Assembly (NCBI GenBank): GCA_020726505.1
Contig: JAHLEZ010000012.1
Coordinates: 2,480,001 to 2,544,000, forward strand
Length of the DNA: 64,000 nt
Origin: Leptodontidium sp. MPI-SDFR-AT-0119
Taxonomy: Eukaryota; Ascomycota; Leotiomycetes; Helotiales; Leptodontidiaceae
Direction of reading: 5' to 3'
Of this stretch, positions 1 to 8,635 are shown piece after piece (the first letter of the stretch is position 1; every line of letters starts with the position of its first letter). Under the pieces are notes generated by a model. The model ran no database searches, was not told the DNA's origin, and worked only from the letters and a program-made list of their open reading frames with translations. The translations under genes and the position numbers were made by a program.

Positions 1-1
1 A

Positions 2-2590
2 ATATACGACAAGGTGCCTTCGGTACGATCACCAGTCCTAGCTGCCTTCAGAGAGAAAAAAAAGCTTGGAGAAGCTGGATCAGGTTGGGAGTGGCAACGC
101 AAAGAATTGGAAGACCTTTTCTCTTACGCTGTCGTTCGCGCCGCTAAATCGAGGACAATAACGATCTTTGTGGACGCCTTAGATGAGGCTGGGGCTGACA
201 CGGCAAAAGAGCTCGCTGAATACTTCCAAGAACTGAACAATCAGCTTGCGGTCGGAATGAGTACTGCAAAAATCTGCATCTCGTGTCGGCATTATCCGAT
301 AGTAGCAGGTAACACCAGTCTCGATGTCCGCGTTGAGGATGAGAACAAAGAAGATATCTCGGTTTACGTTTGCGACAAGCTTCACAAGAGTCTCGGTACA
401 GGCGAATTCAAGCAACAATATCTTGCGGAACTGCAAGATGCCATCGTTGAAAGAGCACGAGGGGTGTTTCAATGGGCCGTACTTGTGGTTCGTCTGATGA
501 TTAAATATTATGATAAGGGTTGCTCAACAAAGGAGATCAGACAACTATTGGACGAGGTTCCTGAAGCACTAGGCGAGGTCTATGAACACATCCTGAGGAA
601 AGTTATCGACAAAAAGGATTACCCGCTAACTTTGCGCCTCATGAGATGGGTATGTTTCGCCGAGCGGCCCTTGACCGTGACTGAGATACGCTTCGCTATG
701 GGTCTACCAGAAAAAGAGATACTTAGCCCAGAATCTTCTCTCGCAGAACTGGAATTGCAACCAGACGACGAGATGTTGAAACGAATCGCTAGCTTGTCTG
801 GAGGCCTCATAGAATCCAGGGAGCATGAAATTGATCAGATCGTACAGTTTATTCACCAATCTGTGAATGACTTCCTTCTACAAGATGGACTTCGAATCTT
901 CGATAAGACTTCTGGAGATCTAATCGGACAAGGCCATCATCAGTTATCCCTTATTTGTGCAAATTACATGAGAATTGCGGAGGTGGATAGCTCGAACAAA
1001 CCTGATGCTGAGTCTGTTAAGACCAGGTTTCCGTTCGTGGATTACGTTGCAAGATCTTGGTTCTTACACGCCGAAAAGGCCGAGACCCGAGGGGTTGCAC
1101 AGGATTATCTTCTGCATTATACTCAGTACTATCCAAGTATGCTGGAGCGTTGGGTCAGATTCTATAGAATCCTTGATCCTTATTCTTCTGGACGGCGACC
1201 TGAGCAATCTTCAACTATGCTCCATATTGCGTCTAGTGCGGGTCTTTTGAGCGTTGTAGAGGGTTTGCTAACGACACACCCTAATCTTGAACAAATAGAT
1301 GGCAATGGAAACCGAGCACTCCACCATGCATCTCGCTGGGGTCATACACAAGTTGTCAAAGCACTCCTTGATGCGGGGGCTGATTTCCAAGCAGAAAATA
1401 AGAGCATGTGCACCGCACTAGAACGAGCAGCAGCCAACGGGCATGAAGAAATAGTTGGATTGCTACTCAGCAAAGGTGCAAACGTTAATAAACAAACTGG
1501 AGATACTGGAAATGCTTTATATGGGGCTGCTGCAAAAGGGAGTAGAGCCGTCGTACAACTGCTCCTCAACAAGCAGGCCGATATTAATGCTCAAGGCGGA
1601 TACTTCGGCAACGCTCTCCAAGCTGCTGCATACGGGGGTTATCAACCTATCGTACAACTCCTCCTCGACAAGCAAGCCGACGTTAATGCTCAAGGCGGAC
1701 GCTACGGCAACGCTCTCCAAGCTGCCGCAGCTGAGGGTCATCAACCTATCGTGCAATTCCTCCTCGATAAGCAGACTAACGTCAATGCTCAAGGCGGATA
1801 CTTCGGCAACGCTCTCCAAGCTGCCGCATACTGGGGTCATCAACCCGCCGTGCAACTCCTCCTCGACAAGCAAGCCGACGTTAATGCTCAAGGCGGACGC
1901 TTCGGCAACGCTCTCCAAGCTGCCGCATACTGGGGTCATCAACTTATCGTGCAACTCCTCCTCGATAAGCAAGCCGACGTCAATGCTCAAGGCGGACGCT
2001 ACGGCAACGCTCTCCAAGCTGCTGCAGCTGGGGGTCATCAACCCACCGTGCAACTCCTCCTCGATAAGCAAGCTTACGTCAATGCTCAAGGCGGACACTT
2101 CGGTAACGCTCTCCAAGCTGCTGCAGTTGGGGGTCATCAACTTATCGTACAACTCCTCCTCGATAAGCAGGCCGACGTTAATGCTCAAGGCGGAGAGTTC
2201 GGTAACGCTCTCCAAGCTGCCGCAACTGAGGGTCATCAACTTATCGTACAACTCCTCCTCGATAAGCAAGCCGACGTCAATGCTCAAGGCGGATACTTCG
2301 GCAACGCTCTTCAAGCTGCCGCAATTAAGGGTCATCAACTTATCGTACAACTCCTCCTCGACAAGCAGGCCGACGTCAATGCTCAAGGCGGATACTTCGG
2401 CAACGCTCTTCAAGCTGCCGCAATTAAGGGTCATCAACTTATCGTACAACTCCTCCTCGACAAGCAAGCCGACGTTAATGCTCAAGGACGCTACGGCAAC
2501 GCTCTCCAAGCTGCCGCAGCTGGGGGTCATCAACCTATCGTGCAACTCCTCCTTGATAAGCAAGCCGACGTTAATAATCGAGGCGGATAG
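2..2590 (+). CDS. NACHT-ankyrin (NLR-like) protein, 5' end outside window
   Basis: The frame is open to the left edge, so the N-terminus and the P-loop of the NACHT domain lie outside the window. The visible part begins inside the nucleotide-binding domain. A Walker B motif, TIFVDALDEA, is encoded near 160-190 and an arginine-containing strand, CISCRHYPIV, near 280-310. About 250 residues of helical winged-helix-like sequence follow, then roughly 14 ankyrin repeats from about 1215 onward. The last ten or so are nearly identical 33-residue units with the core GNALQAAA and QLLLDKQADVNAQGG. Fungal proteins of this architecture are signal-transducing NTPases (STAND/NLR) linked to allorecognition, with the repeats as likely sensor. 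The frame stops at 2588-2590, where the other units have a tyrosine codon, although homologous ankyrin and zinc-finger sequence continues. The product is therefore probably truncated or the gene is dying. The family call is firm; the ligand is unknown. Confidence 0.85.
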   Translation: MYDKVPSVRSPVLAAFREKKKLGEAGSGWEWQRKELEDLFSYAVVRAAKSRTITIFVDALDEAGADTAKELAEYFQELNNQLAVGMSTAKICISCRHYPIVAGNTSLDVRVEDENKEDISVYVCDKLHKSLGTGEFKQQYLAELQDAIVERARGVFQWAVLVVRLMIKYYDKGCSTKEIRQLLDEVPEALGEVYEHILRKVIDKKDYPLTLRLMRWVCFAERPLTVTEIRFAMGLPEKEILSPESSLAELELQPDDEMLKRIASLSGGLIESREHEIDQIVQFIHQSVNDFLLQDGLRIFDKTSGDLIGQGHHQLSLICANYMRIAEVDSSNKPDAESVKTRFPFVDYVARSWFLHAEKAETRGVAQDYLLHYTQYYPSMLERWVRFYRILDPYSSGRRPEQSSTMLHIASSAGLLSVVEGLLTTHPNLEQIDGNGNRALHHASRWGHTQVVKALLDAGADFQAENKSMCTALERAAANGHEEIVGLLLSKGANVNKQTGDTGNALYGAAAKGSRAVVQLLLNKQADINAQGGYFGNALQAAAYGGYQPIVQLLLDKQADVNAQGGRYGNALQAAAAEGHQPIVQFLLDKQTNVNAQGGYFGNALQAAAYWGHQPAVQLLLDKQADVNAQGGRFGNALQAAAYWGHQLIVQLLLDKQADVNAQGGRYGNALQAAAAGGHQPTVQLLLDKQAYVNAQGGHFGNALQAAAVGGHQLIVQLLLDKQADVNAQGGEFGNALQAAATEGHQLIVQLLLDKQADVNAQGGYFGNALQAAAIKGHQLIVQLLLDKQADVNAQGGYFGNALQAAAIKGHQLIVQLLLDKQADVNAQGRYGNALQAAAAGGHQPIVQLLLDKQADVNNRGG
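1588..2590 (+). repeat. 99-bp tandem repeat array encoding ankyrin units
   Basis: About ten consecutive 99-bp units, each one 33-residue ankyrin repeat, sit head to tail in the reading frame. Two units around 2281-2478 differ at only about two positions, while others differ mainly at the variable residue pairs after NAQGG and after QAAA. One unit near 2486 lacks a codon (NAQGRYGN). The periodicity creates long open frames on both strands that are shadows of this gene. Confidence 0.9.
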
Positions 2591-3313
2591 TTCAGTAATG
2601 CTCTTCAAGCTGCCGTATACAGGGGTCATCAACCCACCGCGCAACTCCTGCTCGACAAGCAAGTCAATATTTTAACCGAGACAATCAAGGCCGATACGTA
2701 CTTCACCTTGCTATAAGGGGAGGTCATCATAAGCTGATAGATCTCGTCTTATCTGGTATCAAAATACCAGATTGGACTTGTCAAGACCTGCAAGGCTGCT
2801 CTGCGCTTCATTTTGCTGCCTCTGGTGGGTCGGACCAGATCGTCCAAGTCATCTTGGAGTCTAAAGTTGATATCAATCTTGTAGACACATATGGCTAGAC
2901 AGCACTTCATTAGGCTTGTCGAAATGGCAGTCGCAAGATCGTATGTATGCTAAGAGAGTTTGGAGCGGATTCGATCCGAAAAGATTATCAACGGCTGGAC
3001 ACCGCTTGACGTAGCTACGTTTTGCCGAAACGACTCTTTTGCTTCCCTGTTCCGGGATAATACGGGCGAAGCAGAATCAAAGCAACTTATCACTAGGCCT
3101 GGTAAGCTTCAGTACTACAACTGTAATTCTTGTTGTCATGTAAGTTGTGTCCAAACAACGGTATCTCCATTAGCTGATAAAATTATCTAGCGGATTTATG
3201 GTAGCCGTCATAATTGTAAGGACTGCGGGTTTTTCAACCTCTGCTTCAGGTGTACCATAGATGCAACCCGAATACATCAATACGGTCATAGGTTCGAGGT
3301 AATAGAAGGTTGA
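2591..3313 (+). pseudogene. Broken 3' tail of the NACHT-ankyrin gene with ZZ zinc finger
   Basis: Past the stop at 2588-2590, ankyrin coding sequence goes on (FSNALQAAVYRGHQ, then HLAIRGGHHKLIDLVL), but in changing frames. A frameshift lies near 2671-2676. In-frame stops TAG at 2896-2898 and 2911-2913 sit where Q and W belong in GQTALHWACRNG. Another frameshift lies near 2970-2990. The end of the gene encodes a ZZ-type zinc finger (YNCNSCCH, then RIYGSRHNCKDCGFFNLC, CFRC and HQYGHRFEV). It is interrupted by a 51-nt intron at 3140-3190 with donor GTAAGT and acceptor CTAG. The splice rejoins the finger perfectly, so this was a real gene end. The two TAG stops are C-to-T and G-to-A changes, compatible with RIP-like or random decay. 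The original architecture was NACHT-ankyrin-ZZ. Confidence 0.75.
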
Positions 3314-3607
3314 ATTTGTCAATATAACCATGTTCGAAGTTCTTTCACCTTCTTTTTGTTTTGTGTTTAGAGCAATTCAGGCGTGATATGAATTTAAACA
3401 TTGGCGCGCCCCTAGTTAAACACCATTAAAGACCAAGGGGATGGTTGAACTGGTGTCAGTTGGGCTGAGAAATGGGACCGATGTAGAGGTCGAGTTGAAG
3501 ATATATTGAAGTCTACAGAGTCTAAGGTAACGATACTATACCAGAAAGAGCCATCCCTCTATTCCTCCTATCGTAGCATGAGACTCTATAGAATTAGGCT
3601 TATTCAA
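3314..3607. other. Gap without recognised gene
   Basis: About 290 bases between the NLR tail and the RING relic. I see no conserved coding sequence. Confidence 0.5.
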
Positions 3608-3844
3608 CTAACAACTGGCGTTAGGGGTGATCACATGAAAGATGATTGACATTTCTATGTGAAACCACGAAGAAATGCACTCCTGGTGGAACCAGTGTTT
3701 GCAGAAAAGCACCGGAATCTTTTCCCCTACAGCCGGCTCCTGTATACATATCGCATTTTCTTGTATATCATTACTCTCCTCTATCTGTTCGATGATTTCG
3801 CTCCCGTCCACAACTGTAATAGGTAAAGACAATGAGCCTGCCAA
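3608..3844 (-). pseudogene. Degenerate RING-H2 finger
   Basis: The frame encodes AICIQEPAVGEKIPVLFCKH followed by WFHQECISSWF, the C-terminal half of a RING-H2 finger as found in E3 ubiquitin ligases. The first zinc cysteine is asparagine (NAIC instead of CAIC) and the final CPxC pair is missing: after the tryptophan the frame runs into HIEMSIIF and stops. The fold could not bind zinc normally. It may be the 3' end of the same decayed unit as the frame at 3871-4428, because a possible intron (gtaaaa to agcag) lies between them, but the frames do not join cleanly. Confidence 0.5.
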
Positions 3845-3870
3845 GTCTTCGCGGTGGGATCTGCTTTTAA

Positions 3871-4428
3871 TTAATAATCTTGACAGTGGATTTTTACAGG
3901 GCGCGAGGAGGTACCATTAGTGAGATAAACCCCGAAAAGAGAGATTGCCGAATCAGGTTTTAGAAGCTCCATATCCGTGAAAATGAATGAGCGTTCTAGC
4001 TGTATTGCGGAATTCTCTTGAGCCGAAAGCTCTTTAAGAAATGCCGTAAGTCTAAGTATAGACTTATTAGGCTGAGTCCCGGAGATTACTCCAGACTTGC
4101 GACGAATTACGATTTCCTTGATGTGTTGCTCAAATACTTGAAGATCCGTCGGTGAAAAGGCTCCTTCAGGTGAACAGATAATCATCTGGGACTCTTCGCT
4201 CGCTGCGATTTCGTCCATAGTTGTGGGGTTAAAATTGTAACTCGACATTTCTCTATAATGAGAAATGAGCGAGCGAGCGGGTGGTTGGATAGCAGTATCC
4301 GCTTTCTCGAATTTGTTAATGTTATTAAGGCCCGTTAGAATGTCTTGGATTGCTTTCGTAAAACCAAGTGAAATCTTGTGGGTAGTAACAGTATTAGGCC
4401 TTAATCGCAGAGTTAGTTCGGTCATCAA
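3871..4428 (-). pseudogene. Unrecognised 185-codon open frame, probably part of a decayed gene
   Basis: An uninterrupted minus-strand frame with ordinary protein composition. It begins MMTELTLRLRPNTVTTHKIS and includes FSPTDLQVFEQHIKEIVIRR. I do not recognise a family. It lies directly downstream, on the same strand, of the relics at 4446-5365 and upstream of the RING-H2 relic, all in different frames. This could be one broken gene or several. No function is proposed. Confidence 0.35.
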
Positions 4429-4445
4429 ATTGGGGCAAAGTATGC

Positions 4446-4700
4446 TTATAACATCCTCCAGAAGAATTCAATGAATAGAGCTATTCTACATATTCCGAGG
4501 ATATAGATAACAGTAGGAATTCTCGCCTTGACCTCGTCTGATTTCCAGTCATCCTGTGTACGTAGCTGTATATATAAGTCGCAGTAATTGATAAAATACG
4601 CCTGAGCGTTAGGGATTCCATTAAGCATAGCTTCGAAGCTTTCGAGGACTTGATAGAAGCCTATGACCTCCTCTTATAGCTCTGAGCCTCGTTCTGGAAG
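4446..4700 (-). pseudogene. Unrecognised helical fragment between kinase relic and downstream frame
   Basis: The minus strand reads EEVIGFYQVLESFEAMLNG and further residues to WRML, interrupted at its 5' side by an in-frame TAA near 4671. It looks like natural protein sequence but carries no motif I know. It is probably a remnant of the same decayed region as its neighbours. Confidence 0.3.
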
Positions 4701-4791
4701 CTCCCCTTTACTCCCGATGTTGTTCAAAAGGTTAACGACATAATTCAAAGTAAAAATAGTGGTAATAGTGACGTTGCGCGGCATTGTGTTT

Positions 4792-4983
4792 TCAGGTTGT
4801 AGACTCTTTCTTGATGCGCCGTAGGAGGTCGCCAACCGAGATGTGTTGCACGGGAAAATTCTCTGTGAGAAGAGCGCTTAGAGTACTTTTGCCGGCTCTA
4901 GGGGGACCTGTGAGAGTTAGAATCTTGAGGCTTGATATTCTCAGCAAGGGATCATGAGAGGAACCTACCGAAGACGAAGGTGA
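4792..4983 (-). pseudogene. P-loop nucleoside-monophosphate-kinase-type relic
   Basis: The minus strand encodes LKILTLTGPPRAGKSTLSAL and, 12 residues later, QHISVGDLLRRIKKE. The first is a Walker A loop (GPPRAGKST). The second matches the conserved H-x-S-x-GD-L-L-R segment of adenylate and UMP-CMP kinases, where the arginine contacts the NMP. Upstream is a Ser/Pro-rich linker ([14 protein letters not shown]). A TGA follows at 4794-4792 and a TAA lies upstream, so only about 60 codons remain. The frame differs by one base from the adjoining viperin relic. It may be the C-terminal domain of a fusion or the next gene. The kinase-family call rests on the two motifs only. Confidence 0.55.
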
Positions 4984-5365
4984 CGGAGATTTCCGGTGGC
5001 ATGGTTATTCTGAAAGGCAAGCCTCTTGGGTAAGGGTATATAAGTAATCCGAATCGCCTAATTAGAAAAGGCTCGTCGCCTGCGAAATTGAGCTTCTTCA
5101 TCCCGGCTTCTCTCAAGAGCTTCACTCCGCGCTTAGCCTCGTCTAGGGAGAGGATGCTCGAGGTCTTTTCGGTATGGAAGCAAAAGCCGCATTCGTAGTT
5201 GCATCTGCGTGTAAAGTGGTAGTTGACCGAGACTGGAGTTTCGGCCGTGTTCAACTGCTGGAGATAATGGAAATAGTATAAGAGGTAGGCAGCACAACTC
5301 ATGATGTAAGAAGCACCCGTGATACCGGTGACAATTGGATTGCTAAAGAGAATAGAAGACAGCAT
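4952..5365 (-). pseudogene. Truncated viperin-like radical SAM enzyme
   Basis: The frame from ATG at 5365 encodes a hydrophobic or amphipathic N-terminus ([18 protein letters not shown]). Next comes [19 protein letters not shown] with the radical-SAM cluster motif CX3CX2C at residues 55, 59 and 62, then [17 protein letters not shown] and [14 protein letters not shown]. This is the characteristic viperin (RSAD2) core. Viperins convert CTP to the chain terminator ddhCTP and are anchored to ER or lipid-droplet membranes by the N-terminal helix. Intact family members have about 340-360 residues; here only about 138 codons are open. The SAM-binding GGE is GDE (a G-to-A change), and the barrel beyond it is lost or scrambled. 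The locus abuts a nucleotide-kinase relic on the same strand. The family call is strong; the gene is almost certainly non-functional. Confidence 0.75.
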
Positions 5366-5645
5366 AGCGAATATTTTCAATAATCGGGTGTGAAGTTGTG
5401 AGCTCGTGAAGGTGTGGAGCTCGTATAGCAATCCAGGCGCAAGCCATCAAAAGCTTTTGCTCCTCTCCCAGCCGTACGGCACCCTTCCGGGTTCTAAGCT
5501 CCTTGGTTTGTGTTACCCCACAAAGCCAGCAAATTGCGTTAACCTCGTGCACAAGAATCGGGGTTTTGCCATGACTCCACATCATGGACGAATGTCATAC
5601 GCGATGCTGTACATATAGTAGGGCTCGCGCCACTCTCTCGGCTCC

Positions 5646-6329
5646 ATGACTACTGCTGTGCCAGATCGAACGAAGACGGGACGATCGACTCATGCCATTT
5701 TCCCAGACGAAAACAAATCACGAATAGGAACATTAAAGATCTCCGATTTAGGCTACGAGAAGCTGAAAGAATTCAATGCACGCATCAAGGGAAAGCTTGG
5801 CAAGCCCAGTGCATTTTTCGAGGTCGTGCAAGGTGAAACCACTAGTTGACTCGTGGCGCATATTCACCCTGCAGTCCAAGCTTGCCTCGACGGTATGTCT
5901 ACAGACCCGGAGTGCAACTGAGGGCATTGGGGCCCTCCTCAACATTGTCAAGACGAAGCTTCTCGTCGTTGAACTCCCAAAGGATACAAAACCATCTATA
6001 CCCAACCAATTAGTGAGGTCGTTTCAGTCACAAGTGCTGATGCCAATTCTAATGCAATACAGCGAACTGGAATGGTACGTTCCAGTGCCTCCGAGTTTGC
6101 TAAGGCACTGGACAGCATTTTGGAAGGTAAGAATGCAACCAATGATAACTACTGGTTCACAGGTCGAAATCGAGATAATCTTTGCCTTCCCAGAGGTATC
6201 GGGGACCTTGCTACTGAAGACAAAATTTCGCACACAGACGAGTGTCTGAACCCCCCTTCTCCAACACAGGTATCAGGCTCGATTACGGGACTCCCAGCAC
6301 TTGCCCAAGATGTGAGCACACGGTCCTGA
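5646..6329 (+). pseudogene. Unrecognised broken gene
   Basis: One frame runs from ATG 5646 (MTTAVPDRTKTGRSTHAIF) to TGA 5849. It resumes after further stops as an open segment around 6072-6329 (SASEFAKALDSILEG and onward). Possible introns exist (gtatgt near 5899, gtaaga near 6127), but no combination I tried is convincing. I do not recognise the family. It is either a decayed gene or an intron-rich gene I could not solve. Confidence 0.25.
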
Positions 6330-7279
6330 AATCTGATGCTTCGACATCTGTCACCGATTACAACTGACCCCAATCGTCCACAGTATGTAAGATCTCCGGG
6401 TCGTTCTCATCCGTTTTCAACAGGATCATTAATTTCGATACGATTCTCACTTCTTAGTCTGTGAGTCTACCACAGAAATGCCAACTACTGTTAAATTAAG
6501 CCTAATCATTGACTTCAATCATTTATAGCGTGTAATGTTAGTAAAAGATTACATTACGGTGAACCTAGACCGATAGCTCATGATTACTAACCTCTCGTAG
6601 GAAGTAAGGCTCCCATTTGCCCACCGGAATTTCTCTGGCTGTCGACTGAGGGTATTAACAATTTCAATAGTTATCTGATGAATGGTCTTACCCGGTTGAC
6701 AATGAGCTTGCCAGTCGTTTACTCGAGGATATTGGAGCTACGGTCATACCGTCTGATGATGCCGGTTCTACACTTCTCTGGGGCAAGTGCGACAGCATGA
6801 ACTTTCGGGCTCCAATGTTTCGCATCGAGGATACATAGTCGGAATTCGAGAGCAACCTCGGTACCTGTGACTTCTGTAAAATGAAGTGGGACGTCTCGAA
6901 ACATCTGAATCGAAGGGGCTATGCTTCCGTCTCATTCGCGAGTGTCGACTCAATGTTGAGAATGAATGGTAGCTACTCGCCTGTTCTTGCTAACCCGACA
7001 AAGGCCGATGGCCTCAAGCTCTTCCGGTGAAGACCCATCACACACAACCAGCCACGGTCCGATCAACACCGATGGGAATTCTCACCCAAGATATAAATGA
7101 AAGCAGAACATTATTTCTTGACATTCCCAAACTGCTTTTTTTCATTATCCAATATTCTATTTGTTAGAACAAAATTTTGGCAGATATTGTCGTTTTGATC
7201 AAAGTCGCTAGACCTCGATTTTCCCAGAACTCCCACAATTCCATTCTCATCTCACCACGATCAGCGAATTTGGGTAACA
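6330..7279. other. Intergenic, promoter side of the FMN-binding protein gene
   Basis: About 950 bases of moderate AT content. Only short, unconvincing frames are present. The last 200 bases presumably hold the promoter and 5' leader of the gene at 7280. Confidence 0.5.
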
Positions 7280-8089
7280 ATGCAGTATTCAAAGGAACCT
7301 GTCAACAAGGTTCACCGACTGGCGGACACACGAGCAAACTACGACCTCAAAACTGTCCACAGCATCGTCAACCAATGCATGTCTTTGCATGTGTCCTTCA
7401 CGCCAGGCTCTGAGAATGAGTTTCCAGCCGTCATTCCTATGATTGGGGCTATGGGCAGTTTTGATCGCCCAAGCGCCGATATCGATGAACCTCTCGACTG
7501 TTACATCCACGGCTATGTCTCAGCTCGAATGGCCAATCTCGCCAGAGAGAAAATTGCCCAAGGGCTACCTGGCCTCCCTGTCTGCGTGTCAGCTACCAAG
7601 GTGGACGGTATCGTCCTCGCTCTCAGCTCCTTTGCGCACTCCTGCAACTACCGCTCGGCTTCCATATTCGGATACGCGAGTCTGGTCACAGACAACGAAG
7701 AGAAACTGTGGGCGTTGAAGCTCATCACAAATGGCCTCGTGGCGGGACGATGGGAAGGAGTACGCCAGCCTCCATCCTCAAACGAACTGTTGCAGACACA
7801 AGTTCTGCGTATCCACGTGAAGAGTGGCAGCGCAAAGATTCGAATGGGACCGGTTGCGGAGGTCAAGGAAGACTTGCAAAACCTTGAGATGAGAAAAGCT
7901 GTATGGTCGGGGTATATTCCTTTAGTCGAGCAACTGCTGGAACCCATTCCATCAAGGCACAATCTAGTGGAGCAAGTTCCTGATCATGTCACGGAGTACA
8001 GAGAGGCTTTTAATGGGGATGCAGAGGCATACAACAATGAGATTGTAAAGCAGGTGCTGGAGGATCCGGCTGCGTTTCAAAATGTTTAG
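7280..8089 (+). CDS. FMN-binding split-barrel protein (pyridoxamine 5'-phosphate oxidase-like)
   Basis: A single-exon frame of 269 residues from ATG 7280. Segments such as FGYASLVTDNEEKLWALKLI, ITNGLVAGRWEGVR and IHVKSGSAKIRMGP have the pattern of the flavin-nucleotide-binding branch of the PNPOx-like superfamily. That branch forms a six-stranded FMN split barrel and is distributed in fungi and bacteria. The substrate is not predictable; relatives include nitroimidazole reductase-like proteins. The length suits the fungal members, there is no signal peptide, and a cytosolic location is expected. The frame is clean, in contrast with the relics to its left. A 34-base C tract starts about 50 bases after the stop. 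Confidence 0.75.
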   Translation: MQYSKEPVNKVHRLADTRANYDLKTVHSIVNQCMSLHVSFTPGSENEFPAVIPMIGAMGSFDRPSADIDEPLDCYIHGYVSARMANLAREKIAQGLPGLPVCVSATKVDGIVLALSSFAHSCNYRSASIFGYASLVTDNEEKLWALKLITNGLVAGRWEGVRQPPSSNELLQTQVLRIHVKSGSAKIRMGPVAEVKEDLQNLEMRKAVWSGYIPLVEQLLEPIPSRHNLVEQVPDHVTEYREAFNGDAEAYNNEIVKQVLEDPAAFQNV

Positions 8090-8140
8090 ATATTTATCAC
8101 CTTCAGACATAGAGAAAGACTTCAAAAAAAGAACCAACCG

Positions 8141-8174
8141 CCCCCCCCCCGCCCCCCCCCCCCCCCCCCCCCCC
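8141..8174. repeat. 34-bp poly-C tract with a single G
   Basis: Ten C, one G at 8151, then 23 C, followed at once by a run of A. It lies in the 3' flank of the gene ending at 8089. Such a run is prone to slippage and to sequencing error. Confidence 0.95.
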
Positions 8175-8635
8175 AAAAAAAACCTTCTATAGTTGAAATC
8201 CAGTAACTTATCTCCTCATTATCCTCCCACCATCGCACGCAGGCAAGGTACACCACTATTCAACAAGGCACAAGTAAGCAAGCGAGTCAGGTAGACCTAT
8301 CGCAGCCACTATCTCCCCAATCCCCCACTTATGTAAAGGAGCCCTACCCAATTCTCGGAATGATGCCCCGAAACGAACCCCGAAGATGTCCGACCGACGA
8401 ACCACTTATTTCGTAATTAGTACTTACTCGTAAACATCTCTGCTTTCTTCATATTTTCGGACGACCTCGGCCGCCAATCCTCCTCCTCGTCAATGACAGA
8501 CAGACAAGATTCGGTTTAACTTATCAGTAGCAACCGGATGATGTTGCACCACCTCCGACAAGCAAGCACTTGTTCCCCTTATTCCCTATGATTCATTCGA
8601 TCGATCGCAATAACTAATCCGAAAACGAACAAACA
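8175..8635. promoter_or_regulatory. Intergenic region upstream of the first Zn2Cys6 gene
   Basis: About 460 bases with no convincing frame, ending in a pyrimidine-rich then A-rich leader before ATG 8636. It presumably contains the promoter of the transcription factor gene; no specific element was identified. Confidence 0.4.

Noticed and set aside
1588..2590. Regular 99-bp spacing considered as a CRISPR-like array
   Set aside because: The units are coding, contiguous and have no spacers; the genome is eukaryotic.
1455..2675. Long overlapping open frames on both strands (406 codons plus, 381 codons minus) over the ankyrin array
   Set aside because: They are produced by the 99-bp periodicity of the ankyrin repeats; their translations are low-complexity shadows with no domain.
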